Of a stretch of 64,000 nucleotides of DNA, positions 27,242 to 36,738 are shown one piece after another. Below the pieces are notes generated by a model, which saw nothing but the letters and a program-made list of their open reading frames with translations, was not told the origin of the DNA and did no database searches. Position 1 is the stretch's first letter; each line of letters begins with the position of its first letter. The stretch comes from Limnobacter sp. (GTDB lineage Bacteria > Pseudomonadota > Gammaproteobacteria > Burkholderiales > Burkholderiaceae_B). The position numbers were made by a program, and so were the translations under genes. The stretch is taken from contig JARWZZ010000015.1 in the NCBI GenBank assembly GCA_029866125.1, forward strand, positions 310,001 to 374,000, in the 5' to 3' direction.

Positions 27242-27256
27242 ATGGTCATTTACCAT
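27242..27256. promoter_or_regulatory. Candidate antitoxin operator
   Basis: ATGGT (27242-27246) and ACCAT (27252-27256) form an inverted repeat with 5-base spacing, overlapping an AT-rich stretch (ATATTTTATATG) that could hold the antitoxin promoter. Its place just upstream of the antitoxin start suits autoregulation. Confidence 0.4.
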
Positions 27257-27336
27257 GGTTATATTTTATATGTATTGCATACTCTTTTCAAATCCCAGTA
27301 TCTATATGCATAATCTGAATATAGAAAGAATATTTT

Positions 27337-27344
27337 GTTCGTTC
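27337..27344 (+). promoter_or_regulatory. GTTCGTTC element upstream of cysT
   Basis: The same octamer as at 23235-23242, here 56 bases before the cysT start and preceded by ATAGAAAGAATATTTT. Likely part of a CysB-type activator site controlling cysTWA; inferred from position and repetition. Confidence 0.4.
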
Positions 27345-27399
27345 TATATATAAGCATTACTGCCTTACACTCGCAATCTTTGAATAATGAAAGATTGTC

Positions 27400-28245
27400 A
27401 TGGCGTACAGCTCAAAAACAGGAAACAAGCGGGTGCTACCGGGGTTTAAGTTTACCCTGGGCTACACCTTGGTGTATTTGGGCCTGATCGTGCTCATCCC
27501 CTTGTCTGCCGTGTTCCTCAAAACCCTAAGCCTTACTTGGGCGCAGTTTTGGAGCACAGTCACCGACCCCCGCGTGGTTGCTTCCTACGAATTGTCGTTT
27601 GGTTTGTCGCTGGTGGCTGCCACCATCAATGCGGTGTTTGGCCTCATGTTGGCGTGGATTTTGGTGCGCTACCAGTTTCCCGGCAAACGGTTTGTAGACG
27701 CCTTGGTGGACTTACCTTTCGCGCTGCCCACTGCCGTGGCTGGCATTGCGCTCACTTCTCTTTACGCAGGCAACGGCTGGATTGGTCAATACCTGGAGCC
27801 ACTTGGCATTCAAGTGGCCTTCAAGCCATTGGGTATTTTGGTGGCACTGGTGTTTATTGGCGTGCCTTTCGTGGTGCGCACCGTGCAGCCCGTGTTAGAA
27901 GATTTGGAAAAGGAGCTTGAAGAAGCCTCCGCAAGCCTAGGCGCCAACCGCTTGCAAACCTTCACCTACGTCACGTTCCCCATCTTGCTGCCTGCCTTGC
28001 TGACTGGCTTTGCCTTGGCCTTCGCACGCGCAGTGGGTGAATACGGTTCCGTCATTTTTATTGCTGGCAATATTCCCATGGTGTCTGAAATTACCCCGCT
28101 GATGATTATCAGCAAACTGGAGCAATTTGATTACGCCGGGGCAACAGCCATTGCCTTGGTGATGCTGATCGCCTCTTTCACCTTGCTGTTACTGATCAAT
28201 GGCTTGCAAGCTTGGACTGCCCAGCGCACAGGGAGGACGGTGTAA
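27400..28245 (+). CDS. cysT: CysT, sulfate ABC transporter permease
   Basis: A 281-residue permease (CysT/CysU) with six hydrophobic helices. Conserved parts: [42 protein letters not shown], and the cytoplasmic EAA loop in [36 protein letters not shown] is a signature of this subfamily. It forms the membrane channel with CysW. Its stop overlaps the cysW start by one base. Confidence 0.95.
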   Translation: MAYSSKTGNKRVLPGFKFTLGYTLVYLGLIVLIPLSAVFLKTLSLTWAQFWSTVTDPRVVASYELSFGLSLVAATINAVFGLMLAWILVRYQFPGKRFVDALVDLPFALPTAVAGIALTSLYAGNGWIGQYLEPLGIQVAFKPLGILVALVFIGVPFVVRTVQPVLEDLEKELEEASASLGANRLQTFTYVTFPILLPALLTGFALAFARAVGEYGSVIFIAGNIPMVSEITPLMIISKLEQFDYAGATAIALVMLIASFTLLLLINGLQAWTAQRTGRTV

Positions 28246-29138
28246 TGACTCAAGCCGTATTGAATACGCCCCTCGGCCCAGTACGCGGGGAATTGCCCGG
28301 CCTAAGCCAACGCGCCACCACGGAATCCCCCTGGGTGCGCAGGCTTTTTATTACCCTAGCCCTTGGCTTTTTTGGACTGTTTTTGTTGATGCCGCTGTTG
28401 GCGGTGTTTGCCGAAGCATTCCGCAAAGGGTTTGAGGTTTACTTCTCCGCTTTGGTGGAACCGGAAGCAATCTTGGCCTTGCAATTGACATTGCTTGCTG
28501 CGGTCATCGCAGTCCCTTTGAATTTGGTGTTTGGCGTAGCCGCTGCGTGGTGCATCACCAAGTTTGAATTCCGAGGCAAGCACATTTTAATCACCCTGAT
28601 TGACCTGCCATTCTCAGTGTCGCCCGTGATTGCAGGTTTGATTTACGTGTTGGTGTTTGGCGCCCAAGGCTGGTTTGGTCCCGCATTGGCTGATGCAGGG
28701 TACAAGGTAATTTTTGCAGTACCCGGTATTGTGTTGGCCACAGTGTTTGTCACCTTCCCTTTTGTGGCACGTGAGCTGATCCCCTTGATGGAAGCCCAAG
28801 GAAAGGAAGAGGAAGAAGCCGCAGTGGTGCTCGGCGCCAAGGGTTGGCAAGTGTTTTGGCATGTCACTTTGCCCAATATCAAATGGGGTTTGATGTACGG
28901 GGTTATTTTGTGTAACGCCCGTGCAATGGGAGAGTTTGGCGCGGTGTCTGTGGTGTCGGGCCACATCCGGGGCGAAACAAATACCCTGCCCCTTCATGTT
29001 GAAATTTTGTACAACGAGTATCAGTTTGCGGCTGCTTTTGCGGTGGCCTCCCTGCTGGCCTTTTTGGCCCTGATCACACTCGTTCTTAAAACCTGGGTGG
29101 AAAGCCGCATGGACAACCCATCCAAAGGAGGCCATTGA
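28245..29138 (+). CDS. cysW: CysW, sulfate ABC transporter permease
   Basis: A 297-residue permease. The ATG at 28245 overlaps the cysT TAA and has GGGAGGAC (28231-28238) as ribosome-binding site, so it is preferred to an in-frame ATG at 28212. Segments include [23 protein letters not shown], the EAA loop [23 protein letters not shown] and [25 protein letters not shown], all typical of CysW. It pairs with CysT and CysA. Confidence 0.95.
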   Translation: MTQAVLNTPLGPVRGELPGLSQRATTESPWVRRLFITLALGFFGLFLLMPLLAVFAEAFRKGFEVYFSALVEPEAILALQLTLLAAVIAVPLNLVFGVAAAWCITKFEFRGKHILITLIDLPFSVSPVIAGLIYVLVFGAQGWFGPALADAGYKVIFAVPGIVLATVFVTFPFVARELIPLMEAQGKEEEEAAVVLGAKGWQVFWHVTLPNIKWGLMYGVILCNARAMGEFGAVSVVSGHIRGETNTLPLHVEILYNEYQFAAAFAVASLLAFLALITLVLKTWVESRMDNPSKGGH

Positions 29139-29139
29139 A

Positions 29140-30273
29140 ATGAGCATTCAAGTCAAAAACATTCAAAAAGATTTCGGTGACTTCAAAGCACTGAACAATG
29201 TGTCGCTGGACTTTAACAGCGGCGAGTTGATTGCACTACTGGGCCCATCCGGATGCGGTAAAACCACCCTTCTACGCATTATTGCGGGTTTGGAATATGC
29301 CGATTCCGGTCAAGTGTTTTTGGATGGTGAAGATGCCTCCGCCCGCCACGTCCGTGAGCGGCAAGTCGGCTTTGTGTTTCAGCACTACGCTTTGTTCAAA
29401 CACATGACCGTGTTTGACAACGTGGCTTTTGGCATGCGCATGAAACCCCGCAAGGAGCGTCCTACTGAGTCACAAATCAAGGCCAAAGTGCATGAATTGT
29501 TGAATTTGGTGCAGCTGGACTGGTTGGCAGACCGCTTCCCGTCCCAACTTTCTGGCGGGCAGCGCCAGCGTATTGCCTTGGCCCGTGCCTTGGCCGTTGA
29601 GCCCAAAGTGCTATTGCTGGACGAGCCCTTCGGTGCGCTGGATGCCAAGGTGCGTAAAGAACTGCGCCGCTGGCTGCGCCGCCTGCATGACGAGCTGCAC
29701 ATCACCTCTATCTTTGTAACCCATGACCAAGAAGAAGCATTGGAAGTGGCAGACCGAGTGGTGCTGATGAATCAAGGCCAAGTGGAACAAGTGGGCACAC
29801 CAGAAGAAGTGTATGCCCACCCCGCCAGCGCTTTTGTATATGGCTTTTTGGGATCAGTGAACTTGTTCCATGGCCGCAAAGAGGACAGTGGCATTCGCAC
29901 AGGCAGTGGCATTATTACAGGCTCAGCCGATGAGCTTCATGGCACCAAATCGGTTTCCGATGGCAGCAATGTATTGGCATTTGCACGCCCGCACGACATT
30001 GAAATTCTACCCATCCCACCCAAAGGCTGGATAGGCGCACAAGAAGGCGTGCCCGCCAAAGTAGTCCGTGTACTGACGTTTGGCATGGTTGCCCGCATTG
30101 AGCTGGATTCGCTGGAAAATGCCGAAGGCACCAACCTACCCCACCATTACGAGGTGGAAGTGCATGCCGATGAGGTCAGCGAGCTTCAATTGAAAGAGGG
30201 CCAAGAGGTGATACTTGTGCCCAGAAAAGTGCGGGTGTTTGAAGCGCCGCACAAAGAGGTCATCACGATATGA
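29140..30273 (+). CDS. cysA: CysA, sulfate ABC transporter ATPase
   Basis: A 377-residue ATPase: Walker [10 protein letters not shown] (about 35-43), Q-loop [21 protein letters not shown], signature [16 protein letters not shown], Walker [17 protein letters not shown]-loop VTHDQEEAL. The C-terminal region is a CysA-type regulatory domain (FARPHDIEI near residue 285). It energises sulfate/thiosulfate import. It begins one base after the cysW stop and overlaps the regulator gene by 4 bases. Confidence 0.96.
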   Translation: MSIQVKNIQKDFGDFKALNNVSLDFNSGELIALLGPSGCGKTTLLRIIAGLEYADSGQVFLDGEDASARHVRERQVGFVFQHYALFKHMTVFDNVAFGMRMKPRKERPTESQIKAKVHELLNLVQLDWLADRFPSQLSGGQRQRIALARALAVEPKVLLLDEPFGALDAKVRKELRRWLRRLHDELHITSIFVTHDQEEALEVADRVVLMNQGQVEQVGTPEEVYAHPASAFVYGFLGSVNLFHGRKEDSGIRTGSGIITGSADELHGTKSVSDGSNVLAFARPHDIEILPIPPKGWIGAQEGVPAKVVRVLTFGMVARIELDSLENAEGTNLPHHYEVEVHADEVSELQLKEGQEVILVPRKVRVFEAPHKEVITI

Positions 30274-31196
30274 ATTTGCAGCAGCTAAAAATTGTGCGCG
30301 AGACCGTGCGTCAGGACTTTAACCTGACCGCTGTGGCGGAGGCTTTGTACACTTCGCAACCCGGCGTGTCGCGGCACATACGTGACCTGGAGGACGAGCT
30401 TGGAGTCGAGCTTTTTCTGCGCCGTGGCAAACGCCTGCTGGGCTTGAGCGAGCCGGGTAAGGAGCTGCTAGTACTTGTCGAGCGCATGCTGATCGATGCC
30501 AACAACATCAAACGCTTGGCCGACCAATACAGCCAAGTGGATGTGGGCCAACTCACCATTGTGACCACCCACACGCAGGCCCGCTACAGCTTGCCGCCTA
30601 TTGTTAACCAATTTCGCAGCTTGTACCCCAAAGTGCATTTGCATTTGCACCAAGGCAGCCCGTCTGAAATTAATCAGATGCTGCTGGATGGCCAAGCCGA
30701 CATTGGCATTGCCACCGAAGTATTGGGCAACGAGCACGACTTGATTGCCCTGCCTTTTTACAGCTGGCGGCATTGCGTGGTGGTGAATCGCGACCACCCT
30801 TTGGCAGCATTGACGCACCCCACTTTGAAAGACGTGGCGGATTACCCAGTCATCACCTATCACGAAGGTTTCACAGGCCGGGTTAAGGTGGACCAGGCTT
30901 TTGAAAATGCAGGCCTTAGCCCCGAAATTGCTATTAGCGCACTGGATGCCGATGTAATTAAAACCTATGTGGAAATGGGCCTAGGCGTAGGCGTTATTGC
31001 CAGCATGGCTTTCAACCAAGCCACAGACCGCAGTTTAAAAGTATTGGAACTTCAAGAAGAATTCCCCCTGAACACCACCTGCATCGCAGTGCGCAAAGGC
31101 AATTACCTGCGCAGTTTTGCGATTAAATTCATTGAGCTTTGCAATGCGGAATTGGGTGAGGGTAGCTTAAAAGAGTTGCTGCAAAACTCGGAATAG
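30270..31196 (+). CDS. cysB: CysB-family LysR regulator
   Basis: A 308-residue LysR-type regulator: winged helix-turn-helix at residues 1-60 ([41 protein letters not shown]) with the long spacing typical of CysB/Cbl, then an effector-binding domain containing [12 protein letters not shown]. CysB responds to sulfide/O-acetylserine derivatives and Cbl to sulfate status; which one this is cannot be decided. Overlap of 4 bases with cysA (ATGA) indicates co-transcription with the transporter it probably controls. Confidence 0.92.
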   Translation: MNLQQLKIVRETVRQDFNLTAVAEALYTSQPGVSRHIRDLEDELGVELFLRRGKRLLGLSEPGKELLVLVERMLIDANNIKRLADQYSQVDVGQLTIVTTHTQARYSLPPIVNQFRSLYPKVHLHLHQGSPSEINQMLLDGQADIGIATEVLGNEHDLIALPFYSWRHCVVVNRDHPLAALTHPTLKDVADYPVITYHEGFTGRVKVDQAFENAGLSPEIAISALDADVIKTYVEMGLGVGVIASMAFNQATDRSLKVLELQEEFPLNTTCIAVRKGNYLRSFAIKFIELCNAELGEGSLKELLQNSE

Positions 31197-31294
31197 TTGG
31201 GTCCAAAGCCTTGTTAGAGTGATGTCTATGGAGTGGTTTTTGACCTAGGGTTTGGACTTGACTAGCATGCGCTTTTTGGTCCTGAAACCCCTCC

Positions 31295-31792
31295 ATGAAC
31301 GAAGCAATCAACACCATCAATTGGCCGGAAATGCTGACCTTGAACTTCACGGTGAGTGACCTGACCAAAACGAATCAGAAAGCCAGCAATACCCCTCACT
31401 CTCCCGTGGTTTATGCCAATCTTAGGCAGGTGGCGCTGAACATTCTTGAACCTGCCTACGCTTATTTCAAAATTAGACCCAAAATCAACAGCGGTTACCG
31501 CAGCCCAGCAGTCAATAAACTGGTGGGTGGGTCGGCTACCTCCCAACATTGCAAAGGCGAGGCTGTGGATTTTGAAATTCCCGGAGTCAGGAACTACGAT
31601 TTGGCTTGTTGGGTGAGAGACACCCTGAACTTTGATCAGCTAATTCTTGAAGACTATGTGCCTAGTCTGCCCAACTCGGGGTGGGTGCATTGTTCGTACA
31701 AGTCGGACCTGCGATTTAAAGCCAACACTAAGTTTAAAGGTTCCAGCATTTATCACAACGACATTATTTTATGTGTTGAAAGGAAAAACTAA
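31295..31792 (+). CDS. M15-family peptidase, phage-endolysin-like
   Basis: A 165-residue Peptidase_M15_3 protein. Zinc ligands are evident: His85 and Asp92 in TSQHCKGEAVDFEIP and His132 in GWVHCSYK; SGYRSPAVNKLVGG precedes them as in D-Ala-D-Ala carboxypeptidases and phage endolysins. No signal peptide, so it would act in the cytoplasm or be released by a holin-like route. It is followed one base later by a small exported protein. It may be a phage remnant. Confidence 0.85.
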   Translation: MNEAINTINWPEMLTLNFTVSDLTKTNQKASNTPHSPVVYANLRQVALNILEPAYAYFKIRPKINSGYRSPAVNKLVGGSATSQHCKGEAVDFEIPGVRNYDLACWVRDTLNFDQLILEDYVPSLPNSGWVHCSYKSDLRFKANTKFKGSSIYHNDIILCVERKN

Positions 31793-31793
31793 G

Positions 31794-32249
31794 ATGCGCG
31801 CTTTTCATAGTTCTTTTCTAGCAAAGATAGGTTTTGTTGTAACAGTTGCACTTCTGATGCATTTCGGCTTAATAACAAATCTATATGCTTCGAGCACTTC
31901 TACCAATAACACCAATTGGCTGATTGGCTCTTGGATTGACACTGATGCAGACTGCAAAAGACCAGTCTATAATTTTTATAAAAGTAAATTCATCAATAAA
32001 ACCGATGTGGACGGTGACCCTGCAGTTTTTACAAGTGGCGTTCTGGAATACGTCCAAGAGCCCGATTCCGTTTTAGTTCGCTTTGAAGACCCGCACACAA
32101 TGAGACCTTGGCGAGACGCCAACCAATTGGTTCGTTTTCACCAAACAGGATTTGGCAAAGCTGAGATTGTTCACCCTCGACCTGGCGCGCCAAGACTAAA
32201 GATTAGCAAGTGCCCAATTAAAACTTCGCGTAGTAAATCCAAAAAGTGA
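31794..32249 (+). CDS. Small exported protein of unknown function
   Basis: 151 residues from the ATG at 31794. A signal peptide (FLAKIGFVVTVALLMHFGLITNLYASS) is clear. The mature part, TNNTNWLIGSWIDTDADCKRPVYNFYKS, contains a GSW lipocalin-like opening and two Cys (near DCKRP and SKCPIK). No known family recognised; it ends in a basic KTSRSKSKK tail. Coupled to the M15 peptidase (1-base gap, RBS AAAGGA at 31778-31783). An inhibitor or partner of the peptidase is possible but untested. Confidence 0.7.
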   Translation: MRAFHSSFLAKIGFVVTVALLMHFGLITNLYASSTSTNNTNWLIGSWIDTDADCKRPVYNFYKSKFINKTDVDGDPAVFTSGVLEYVQEPDSVLVRFEDPHTMRPWRDANQLVRFHQTGFGKAEIVHPRPGAPRLKISKCPIKTSRSKSKK

Positions 32250-32486
32250 CGACCATACCACCCGCCCACTCAATGACTGTCTTTTCACTTGCCACGGCTG
32301 AAAGCAGGTGCCATGCACAGTCCATCCATCCGTGCCCCCAGCGGAACCAACAGCAATTCTCAAGTTGACCCGGCCCACACCGGGGCCAGCCTACTTTGTG
32401 ATAAGCGCCGCATTGCAAATCATGGTGACGGGTGGCAGAGTGGGCGTCTCTTGGAATCTTAGGCCATCTCAGAAAGCAAAGCCCCT

Positions 32487-33164
32487 CTATGCCACCCACC
32501 GCCTCAGCAGGTTGTGATAAACCCCTGTCAACCGCAAGCACTCTTCTTGAGGCACGGTAGGCAGGCTTCTAAGTACTTGTATGGTTTGGTCCAAGTCGTA
32601 CAGCGATGCGCGAACGGATTCGTCTTGCACCCTACTTTGTATCCAAAAAAAGCTAGCCAGCCTTTGGCCCTGGGTGACCGGGGTAACCTGATGCAAGCTA
32701 CTTGAGGGGTACAGCACCAAACTACCCGCCTCCAGCTTGATGCTTTGCGCACCAAATGGGGTTTCAATTTGAAGCTCGCCCCCCTCGTAACTTTCAGGGT
32801 TGCACAAAAACAAGGTCGCGGAAATATCGCACCGCATGGACTCATTCAACACAGGATGGTGCATCAAGGCACTGTCCACATGCAGGCCGTAATGCTCCCC
32901 ACCGGTGTAAGCATTAAACTTGGGGGGCAGTATGGTTTTGGGTAGCGTGGCGGAAATGAATTCAGGGTTGTTTTGAACCTTGTTCAGCACAAAATCGCTT
33001 AGGCCCGTCTGAACGCCATCCATCCACTGCCGATTGTGTTTAACCTGCGCCGCTACAGCACCCGCGGTTCGCCTGCCCTCTTCCCAACAATCTGCACTTT
33101 GGAGTTGTTCGACGAGTTTAGCCACCTCGTTGGCGGTCAACACATTGGGAATGCACAGCAACAT
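32487..33164 (-). CDS. piuC: PKHD-type Fe(II)/2-oxoglutarate hydroxylase (PiuC/YbiX)
   Basis: A 225-residue PKHD-type hydroxylase. The iron-binding HxD is in YGLHVDSALMHHP and the second His in SSSLHQVTPVTQGQRLASFFW, which also holds the 2-oxoglutarate Arg. The N-terminus MLLCIPNVLTANEVAKL is typical of YbiX/PiuC. These proteins accompany Fiu/PiuA catecholate receptors; their substrate is not established. It lies 6 bases after the FMN oxidase gene, as the last gene of the iron operon. Confidence 0.92.
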   Translation of the reverse strand: MLLCIPNVLTANEVAKLVEQLQSADCWEEGRRTAGAVAAQVKHNRQWMDGVQTGLSDFVLNKVQNNPEFISATLPKTILPPKFNAYTGGEHYGLHVDSALMHHPVLNESMRCDISATLFLCNPESYEGGELQIETPFGAQSIKLEAGSLVLYPSSSLHQVTPVTQGQRLASFFWIQSRVQDESVRASLYDLDQTIQVLRSLPTVPQEECLRLTGVYHNLLRRWVA

Positions 33165-33170
33165 ATTCGC

Positions 33171-34241
33171 TTACCTTTCAAGTATGTGCACAGATTGCAG
33201 GCAATCCGCATTGATTTCTGCCAAGGTATTGCATCCGCACAGGCTCATGGCGGCTGTCAGTTCTTGATTCAATATCTTTAATAAATAGCCCACACCCAAT
33301 GCCCCTGCAGCCGCCAGCGCATAGGCCTGCAAGCGCCCTATCAACACTGCATTTGCACCCAAGGCAATTGCTTTGAAAACGTCGTAACCACTACGAACAC
33401 CGCTGTCAAAAAGTATGGGGTAGTCAGGACCCACTGCGTGGCGAATGGCCGGCAGTTGTTTCAATGCGGCGGGCACGCCGTCCACAGTTCGGCCGCCGTG
33501 GTTGGACACCACCACGCCCTGCACGCCAATCTGCTTCAACAGTATTGCATCCTTGGCGCTGAGCACCCCTTTTGCCATCACAGGCAGGTGGGTGTTTTTC
33601 AAAAGCCATTCAATGTCGGCAATACCCACTGCGCCTGCCATCGAGTGGGTGTTAGACCAGTTTTTGGGCATCACAAAACCCGCACGCATGGCGTCCATGC
33701 TGGGTTGCTGAATGGCAGCATCCAGTGTCAGAACAATCGCCTGGCTGCCTGAGGAGTGAAACGATTCAATCAGGCTCAAGTTATGAGCCTGATTGTTCAA
33801 AAAATACATTTGAGTGAGCAATGGACTTTGTGCTGCGGATTGATTGTTTAAAATCGACGCCACATCTGCCAAACCGGTACTTGACCATTGGCTTAACACC
33901 ATGCCCGTTGAGCTGGCCGCCGCGGCCTTGGCCACAGCAAGCTCTGCCTCCGGATGGTACAGGGCTTGATGGGCCAAGGGGGCCAGAAGGATGGGGCTGC
34001 TAAACCCAACACCGCAAAGGTTCATGCCCACATTGCCTTTGCTTGTCGAATCCAATAACAAGCCAGGCAATAACTTGGGCAGTAAATCCCACGCCAAAAA
34101 TGCATCTTGATTGGCCAAAGCAGTTCGCCCTCTACCGCTGCCCCCTTTCAGGTACGCAAACACCTCAGGGGGCAAAACCTTTTCTGCGAGCTCTTCAAAA
34201 TCGTCCGGGCATTGCACGGACGAGAGTTCCTTAAAAGTCAT
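33171..34241 (-). CDS. FMN-dependent alpha-hydroxy-acid oxidase/dehydrogenase
   Basis: A 356-residue member of the glycolate/lactate oxidase family. Active-site landmarks: PPEVFAYLKGG (Tyr30), SPILLAPLAHQALYHPEAEL, the TGMVLSQWSSTG strand, VVVSNHGGRTVDG (catalytic His and Arg) and LFDSGVRSGYDVFKAI with GANAVLIGR for FMN phosphate. It oxidises an alpha-hydroxy acid such as lactate or a related compound. Its start overlaps the receptor's stop by 11 bases, so it is translationally coupled into an iron operon, an unusual partner. Confidence 0.88.
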   Translation of the reverse strand: MTFKELSSVQCPDDFEELAEKVLPPEVFAYLKGGSGRGRTALANQDAFLAWDLLPKLLPGLLLDSTSKGNVGMNLCGVGFSSPILLAPLAHQALYHPEAELAVAKAAAASSTGMVLSQWSSTGLADVASILNNQSAAQSPLLTQMYFLNNQAHNLSLIESFHSSGSQAIVLTLDAAIQQPSMDAMRAGFVMPKNWSNTHSMAGAVGIADIEWLLKNTHLPVMAKGVLSAKDAILLKQIGVQGVVVSNHGGRTVDGVPAALKQLPAIRHAVGPDYPILFDSGVRSGYDVFKAIALGANAVLIGRLQAYALAAAGALGVGYLLKILNQELTAAMSLCGCNTLAEINADCLQSVHILER

Positions 34242-36582
34242 AGGCCAAAGTTACCTTCACATTGCTTGCATCACCCTTGTACAGGAATGAACCTGACTGG
34301 TACCCAGCCAAATAGTAGTCCTTGTCAAAAATGTTTGCCCAGTTCACTCGTACATTGGCGTTGGAATTGATGCGGTAGGTGGCAAACAAGTCAGTCACCG
34401 TGTAAGACGGCAGTGGCTGTGTGTATTGGCCATTGGCATTGAATGCGGGCGCCGTGTCTGGCTGGCCGGCAAAGCGCTCGCTTTCATACTTGGTAGCAAA
34501 GCCCAAACCCAGCTTGGGCGTGGCCATGTACTTCATTTGTACCGAGGCGGATTGGTCAGCAAAGTTGCTTAAGGTTTTGCCCAAACGGCTTGCCACATTG
34601 GACTCTTTGATTTCCGCATTCATCAACGCAATGCCTGCACTGGCAGACAGCTTGGGCGTCAGGTTACCTGCCAATCCAAACTCAACACCCTGAGTTTCGC
34701 TTTTGCCGGTGTTCAAGGTGCCCAAGTTGTCGTAGCGGTTGGGGTCGCCGGGGTTGGTAATTGCCGCTTCAAACACATCTGATTTTTCAATCTGGAACAA
34801 TGCCGCAGTGGCCAACAATTTGTTGTTCATCAAATTCCATTTGGTGCCCACTTCCAAGCTGCGTGTTTGTTCAGGGCGTCCGTTGTATTGGCCATCGGGT
34901 GTAATCGCTAAGCCGCCATAGGCGCTGCTGGCACCCACATCCGACTCGCCACCGTTGATGTCAGAGGCGGTTGAATAGCTGGCGTACACATTCGCATTGG
35001 GCAAAAACTTATAAGTCACACCTGCGTGGTAGTTGTTGATGGACTCATTCAAGGTGTAAGGCGTCAGCTGCAAGGCGGCGTTTTGCACAATCAAAGTGTA
35101 GTCATACATGTCATGACGCGCACCACCAAACACGGTCCACTTATCGGTCAAATCCACAGTGTCCATCACGGACAGAGACACCGTTTTGATTGCCCAATCC
35201 TGATCATAACGGCCCTGTGAATTCTGGCGGTTTAACAGTGTATTCAGGCCGTTGACCGCTTGCCCATTTCCATCAATCGCACAAAACGCATTGTTGGTGG
35301 TGCTGGTGCCTGTACGGCAGTTTTGGCCTGATGTACCCACGTTGTTGATTCCGTTCAACACCTTGTGGTCGGTGTACTCCAGCCCCAAGTTGAACTCATG
35401 CTTCAAGCCCGCAATTTCTTGATCAATAAACAGGTTGGTCTGGTTGGCAAAGTACTCCACCTCTTGCCAGCTTTGGTGCGTGCTTAAGGTGATGGTGTTT
35501 CTACCCGCATTGGGGTCATTCACACCAAACACGGCGGAACGTGCGCCTGTGGCCACATAATCATTCTCAGCCGTACCATAGCGGGTGGAATTGCTGATGC
35601 GTACATTCGGTGAAAACTGGTACTTCACGCGGGCTGTGAAGGTGTCAATGTCGGAGGTGAGGTAGTCCTGATTTTGCAAATAAACAGGCACGTTCTCGGC
35701 AGGCCTGCGGTTGCCAGCGGCCACATCACCCACCAAAAAGCTACCCAAGTCGGGCTTGTCAGCGGCCTTCAGGTGGTAGTAATCAGCCAGAATACTTATC
35801 TTGTCGGTGGGCTTGAACAAGGCAGACAATGCCACCCCTTGGCGGTCGCGGTCTGCAGGTCCACGGTCTGGCACTTCCTCATACCCCTGCAACACGTTGG
35901 CACGCACAGCCACTTTGTCGGTGATCACTTTGTTGGCATCCAAGGTTACTCGGGTGTATTTGTCAGTACCAAAGCCCACATTCAGCTTGGTGAAGTCGTA
36001 GTCTGTGCTGGCTTGCTTGGTGATGGAGTTGACCGCGCCACCTGTGGTGCCACGTCCGCCAAAACTAGAGTCTGGGCCCTTTGAAATTTCCACCTGCTCG
36101 GTTGCAAAGCTTTCGCGGATGCTCATGCCGGGGTCACGCAGGCCATCCACAAACACATCGCTACGGGCTTCTTGGCCGCGAATGATATAGCGGTCACCAA
36201 ATGCATTGCCGTTCTCGCCGGTGCCCAAAGTAATACCGGGCTGTGTATCCAGAATTTCCCGCAGGTCGGTCACACCCGCATCTTCAATTTGAGTTTTGGT
36301 CAACACAGAAATATTTTTGGGTGTTTCAGCGATGTCGCGCTTGTAGCGCTCATCTCCAGATTTCTTTGCTTTGTAGGGCGCGCCCGGCTCTGCGTAGGGA
36401 TTGGAGTCCAAGGTTCGGTCTTCAATCTGCAGTTTATCCAGGGTCAGCACTTCCTCAGCTTGTACGGCCAGCGGGGCACTGATGGCTGTGGCCACCCCGA
36501 GTGCCAAGGCTGAATGCTTACCCCGTGCTCGAAGGCTCAGGGGTTGTTTGGTTTTGCTGGATTTCAACTCTGGTTTCATCAC
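34231..36582 (-). CDS. fiu: Fiu-type TonB-dependent siderophore receptor
   Basis: A 783-residue TonB-dependent receptor of the catecholate type. After a signal peptide ending near AVQAEE the plug domain includes ETPKNISVLTKTQIEDAG, YIIRGQEARSDVFVDG and EISKGPDSSFGGRGTTGGAVN; a 22-stranded barrel follows and ends in an aromatic (VKVTLAYDF). It imports ferric catechols or monomeric catecholates. It follows tonB by 156 bases and is the receptor the adjacent ExbBD-TonB would energise. Confidence 0.93.
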   Translation of the reverse strand: MMKPELKSSKTKQPLSLRARGKHSALALGVATAISAPLAVQAEEVLTLDKLQIEDRTLDSNPYAEPGAPYKAKKSGDERYKRDIAETPKNISVLTKTQIEDAGVTDLREILDTQPGITLGTGENGNAFGDRYIIRGQEARSDVFVDGLRDPGMSIRESFATEQVEISKGPDSSFGGRGTTGGAVNSITKQASTDYDFTKLNVGFGTDKYTRVTLDANKVITDKVAVRANVLQGYEEVPDRGPADRDRQGVALSALFKPTDKISILADYYHLKAADKPDLGSFLVGDVAAGNRRPAENVPVYLQNQDYLTSDIDTFTARVKYQFSPNVRISNSTRYGTAENDYVATGARSAVFGVNDPNAGRNTITLSTHQSWQEVEYFANQTNLFIDQEIAGLKHEFNLGLEYTDHKVLNGINNVGTSGQNCRTGTSTTNNAFCAIDGNGQAVNGLNTLLNRQNSQGRYDQDWAIKTVSLSVMDTVDLTDKWTVFGGARHDMYDYTLIVQNAALQLTPYTLNESINNYHAGVTYKFLPNANVYASYSTASDINGGESDVGASSAYGGLAITPDGQYNGRPEQTRSLEVGTKWNLMNNKLLATAALFQIEKSDVFEAAITNPGDPNRYDNLGTLNTGKSETQGVEFGLAGNLTPKLSASAGIALMNAEIKESNVASRLGKTLSNFADQSASVQMKYMATPKLGLGFATKYESERFAGQPDTAPAFNANGQYTQPLPSYTVTDLFATYRINSNANVRVNWANIFDKDYYLAGYQSGSFLYKGDASNVKVTLAYDF

Positions 36583-36738
36583 AAATTTTCCTTCAGTTTT
36601 TCGTATGTTTCAAAAAATAGGCAAAAGCGTTCTCGGCTTGAGGCTCATTTGGTGAGCCCAAGTCATTCAATTCAATTGTTTTGGGTAAAGTGCTTTCTGC
36701 GGGTTAGCGACCCATTTGCTAGCTCATAAGAAGTTTAT

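Noticed and set aside
32218-32541. Minus-strand open frame of 107 codons between the exported protein and piuC
   Set aside because: Aromatic and Cys-rich translation looked vaguely like a phage protein remnant in mixed frames, but no consistent family match or ribosome-binding site; left as intergenic (32250-32486).
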